The notes below the pieces were generated by a model that worked only from the letters and a program-made list of their open reading frames with translations, was not told the DNA's origin and made no database searches. Shown here piece after piece: positions 61,155 to 64,000 of a DNA stretch of 64,000 nucleotides; within the stretch, counting starts at the first letter, position 1, and each line of letters opens with the position of its first letter. The DNA comes from Acestrorhynchus altus (Eukaryota > Chordata > Actinopteri > Characiformes > Acestrorhynchidae), in the NCBI GenBank assembly GCA_034509495.1, contig CM067508.1, forward strand, positions 23,735,033 to 23,799,032, in the 5' to 3' direction. Position numbers and translations under genes: made by a program.

Positions 61155-62084
61155 CCCATCTGTTTCTTGTTCATATATTATCACTGGGTCTCATTCATAA
61201 GACCTTTGCAAAACATGAGAAAACAAAGTAATTTGAGAAAGAAATTTATGAGAAAAATTTCCACCAGATTCACAAACACTGTGTTAACACCATATTAATT
61301 AATAGTATGTCTATGGTAAGGAATACCAATGCTTTGCAAATATGTTGTGGGTGCATGTTCCATTACAATTACCATATAATTACTACAATCCACACCCATG
61401 AATTACAAATGACCAACATATAAACAATCCTTTTGGACCGGGAAATTAATGAGAATTCAACATTTTATTAAATTGGGTGCTTTGAAATCAGCACATCTTA
61501 TCATTGTTCTATGAACTTGATAATCACTGTTGTTTAAATGCCATCTAAAAGTCTTGGGATGGTGCAGCTCACAGAGGGCTGAGAAATTACTTGCTGTATA
61601 GTTCCAGAATTCAAGGAGCACCTATACGCACACAGAAATACCCATAATAGCACAACTGCACAAGATCTGTTGGACTCCCTTCTCAAAGCGGGCTATAAAA
61701 ATGTCCCATAAATACCAAACAATGGATCTCGGCAGGCTACTAACTAGCCAGTCATCAATGTCAGCTAATAAACCTGCACAAGTTCTTTCTGTAAAACTCT
61801 GTCTGCTAAATATAGCAGTAAAATAAGATCAGCCATTTCCACTGTTTACACACTAAACTCTTTGACCAGCATATACATATATACACCAATTGTTCTATAC
61901 CAGCAACTAGAAGTTGCTCTGAATAATAAATATTTTTTGCTTGTTGAGTGTAAGTGTATTTGTTCATCTATTAATCTTTTAGTTAATATATGATTTGAAC
62001 ATATAATGAGAGAAGCAGGACTAGAGTAAAATGACAAACAAATGGATCCAGGACCAAATCAAGCCTAACCTCTCGCTAGAAGTC

Positions 62085-62340
62085 CAGATGATCAGGTTGA
62101 AGCTCTCTAACTCTGGACACATTATGAGAAGAACTGATTCACTGGAAAAGACCATCATGCTTGGAAGAGTTAAAGATTAAGAAAGAGGATGACCAGCAAC
62201 AAGATGGAGGGATACAATTCAAGGAACAATGAACCAACCATTCAGATGCCTGAAGACCCAAAGAGAAGACAGGACATTCTGGAAGAACACAATCCATAGG
62301 GTTGCCAGGAGTCAAACTGACTTGACAGCAATTAATAATA
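62085..62340 (+). pseudogene. Decayed LINE reverse-transcriptase C-terminal relic
   Basis: One frame reads GHIMRRTDSLEKTIMLGRV, stops twice, then continues PATRWRDTIQG and FWKNTIHRVARSQTDLTA. This layout (G-H-x-x-R, R-G-R-P-x-x-R-W-x-D, H-x-V-A-x-S-x-x-x-L) is known from the end of LINE ORF2 proteins. It is short and broken. Confidence 0.6.
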
Positions 62341-62504
62341 ACAAGAATAAAATCGGAACTAAAATGCAGTCATGTCAAATGACAAATCAAATTAAATCAA
62401 ATAAAAATGTAATTATATATTTTTACAATTGATGTAACAAAGTACCTTTTTACAGAAGTCAAAAATAAGATGATCAACAAAATATGAAGCAAAGGATTAA
62501 GACA

Positions 62505-62640
62505 TAAAGCCCCCAGTGAGCAAGCCAAGGCAAGCCAGGCTGACAGTGGCCAAGAAGAACTCCGTCAGGGCAAGAGGAAGAAACCTTGAGAAGAACCAGG
62601 CTCACAACAGTGAGTTTAACCTCCTCTGGTTAAACTGCTC
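62505..62640. mobile_element. Fish dispersed-repeat fragment
   Basis: Contains ccccagtgagcaagccaagg, aagaagaactccgtcagggc and gaggaagaaaccttgagaag then aaccaggctc, a motif order I recall as frequent in fish genomes. Class unknown. Confidence 0.5.
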
Positions 62641-63479
62641 ATAAATAAAACTTTCGATGTCTTTCTCACATTATTCACACTTTATGCATGAGGATGTAAA
62701 TTTTGTTCATTTTGAGAAAATGAACAGCTGAATTCAGGTACACCTGAGATTCTGAATCTGCTGGTTGTTTTGTACATTATACTAAAATTTCATTATAAAT
62801 GCCCCAAAGTAATGCTCCAAAATATCATGGAACAACCTCTTATTACACTGATGTCCATTAAAAATGAAAAAGGTTTTTCCTACTCCTGTAAATGACCCAT
62901 TTTGGAAAAAACATGGCTTTTACATAACAGCGATGATATGCAATATATTATCCCCTCCACACACACATACACACGTCTTTCTCAATCCAACACAGCCAAA
63001 AGCATGTCAAAGCGACGGTTCCCTGGAGAGAAGAACAAACACTGCATGTTAACTACAAGCTTTCCAGCTGGCTTCATGCACTGCATGACATTAAAACCAG
63101 AAATTATCCCTGCTGTTAACCTGTTGCATTCAGTTGCTGGGCATGTGGCATCCCCCTGGGTGACGTCTGGCACTGATGACCCGGGGAGCGAGTAAAAGCA
63201 ATGTGGGTCAGCAAATCTGGCAGCTCATACTCAAAAGAAAAAAAAAAATCAGTGTACATAAATTTTTAAGAGCAGAAGGCATTGATGAAAAGTTGATAAA
63301 ATATAAATTAAACATTATTTACATATTTATAAAACATCAGTAAAGTGTGGGGATGGTTGTGGCTTGCTTCTTTGGACTTGGAAAACTGGTTCTGCTTACT
63401 TGCATTGAAAAAAGTCCAACACTTATCTGAAGAAATGCTAATTCATTTGTTATTGTCTTGAATTACAGCAAAATTCAAG

Positions 63480-63830
63480 GTTTACGATGCGAGCATCATC
63501 AGTGAGTAACATTATCGAGAATAACCAAACATTTGCAGATGGAAAACAGGAACAAGCTGGATCCAATCCCATGTCAGTAAACATTTTCGACTCTTTCACC
63601 TCCTGTCAAACAAGCCGTAAAGATGACCTCAGGTAATTAGTCCCAAGCAAAACGGGATGTGGGTAAATACTCCCTCATATCCTGTGGAAAAGAACTGTTA
63701 AACTGAATTTCTCAATACTGAAATGGATGAGGAGGCATTCGGTTTCCTCATGCGCAGCACACATATCTCCAGTCGTTCAAGGGTGCAGCAAATGTTCACA
63801 CCTACTGCACATCCTGCCAAAATTGCTGAT
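63480..63830. other. Repeat-poor block at the right edge, possible conserved noncoding DNA
   Basis: Unique, mixed-composition sequence with several CpGs (caagccgtaaagatgacctc, cctcatgcgcagcacacata) and a taattag core. No ORF or splice structure matching the first cacna2d1 exons was found. Confidence 0.25.
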
Positions 63831-64000
63831 GAAACGGCTGTCCGCAGATAGATCATTTTTTTTATAAATCTATAAAAAATGTAGTGGGTTATAAGATTTG
63901 TAAAAGTCGTCTAATACTCTGTAAAATCTGTCTTTTATTTCATTAAATTTACTGTAGCAAAATAACATTACTTCTCCCTCTCCCCAGGTAAAACTAATCC

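Larger units (their letters stand above)
36569..64000 (-). other. cacna2d1: Long cacna2d1 intron (at least 27 kb), no exon recognised
   Basis: Exon A begins in phase 0, so upstream coding exons must exist, but peptides expected for human residues 25-98 were not found on the minus strand. It is therefore probably one large 5' intron; mammals have very long 5' introns in this gene. Outside the elements listed separately, 36600-37600, 39350-40400, 42300-42700, 46150-48400, 50300-51650 and 61160-62080 are AT-rich unique sequence in which I see nothing. Confidence 0.6.

Noticed and set aside
63000..64000. First exon or promoter of cacna2d1 at the right edge
   Set aside because: No signal-peptide-like start, no CpG island and no peptide similar to the conserved N-terminal region.

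Overview
The window is vertebrate, almost certainly teleost fish, nuclear DNA. It is AT-rich and intron-dominated, crowded with long (CA)n/(GT)n, (GA)n and (TA)n microsatellites, tRNA-derived SINEs and decayed Tc1/mariner-like DNA transposons typical of ray-finned fish. No bacterial-type gene, operon, CRISPR array or intact mobile-element gene was found. The repeat mix would fit an otophysan (catfish, characin or carp relative), but that is inference.

One gene can be supported. On the minus strand, 15 consecutive internal exons of the voltage-gated calcium channel auxiliary subunit alpha2/delta-1 (cacna2d1) run from 36568 down to 1668. Joined at GT/AG sites they give 1284 nt, a continuous frame of 428 codons, matching about residues 99-530 of the human protein as I remember it. 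They cover the part before the VWA domain with the gabapentin-contact RRR motif, the whole VWA domain with its MIDAS, and the first half of the Cache region after it. The signal peptide and first exons lie beyond 64000; the rest of alpha2, delta and the membrane anchor lie beyond position 1. In the exon entries, A-O follow transcription order and residue numbers refer to the 428-codon partial product.

Layout: 1-1667, start of the intron after exon O; 1668-9846, exons O to H with a telomere-like 40-bp minisatellite in one intron (5660-6240) and a V-SINE-like element in another; 9847-17839, an 8-kb intron with Tc1-type relics and a CpG-rich block; 17840-23122, exons G to D; 23123-36568, exons C to A in larger introns; 36569-64000, at least 27 kb of one intron with no exon recognised, holding transposon relics, a perfect 40-bp inverted repeat, a palindromic MITE and several repeat-poor blocks that might be conserved regulatory DNA.

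The most interesting signals are the UG-repeat tracts close to exons D, H and J, the telomere-like array, two perfect snap-back inverted repeats, a tandem splice acceptor at exon N, and repeat blocks duplicated within the long intron. I found no clearly undescribed biological system. Repeat-family calls rest on memory of common fish repeats and were not searched.
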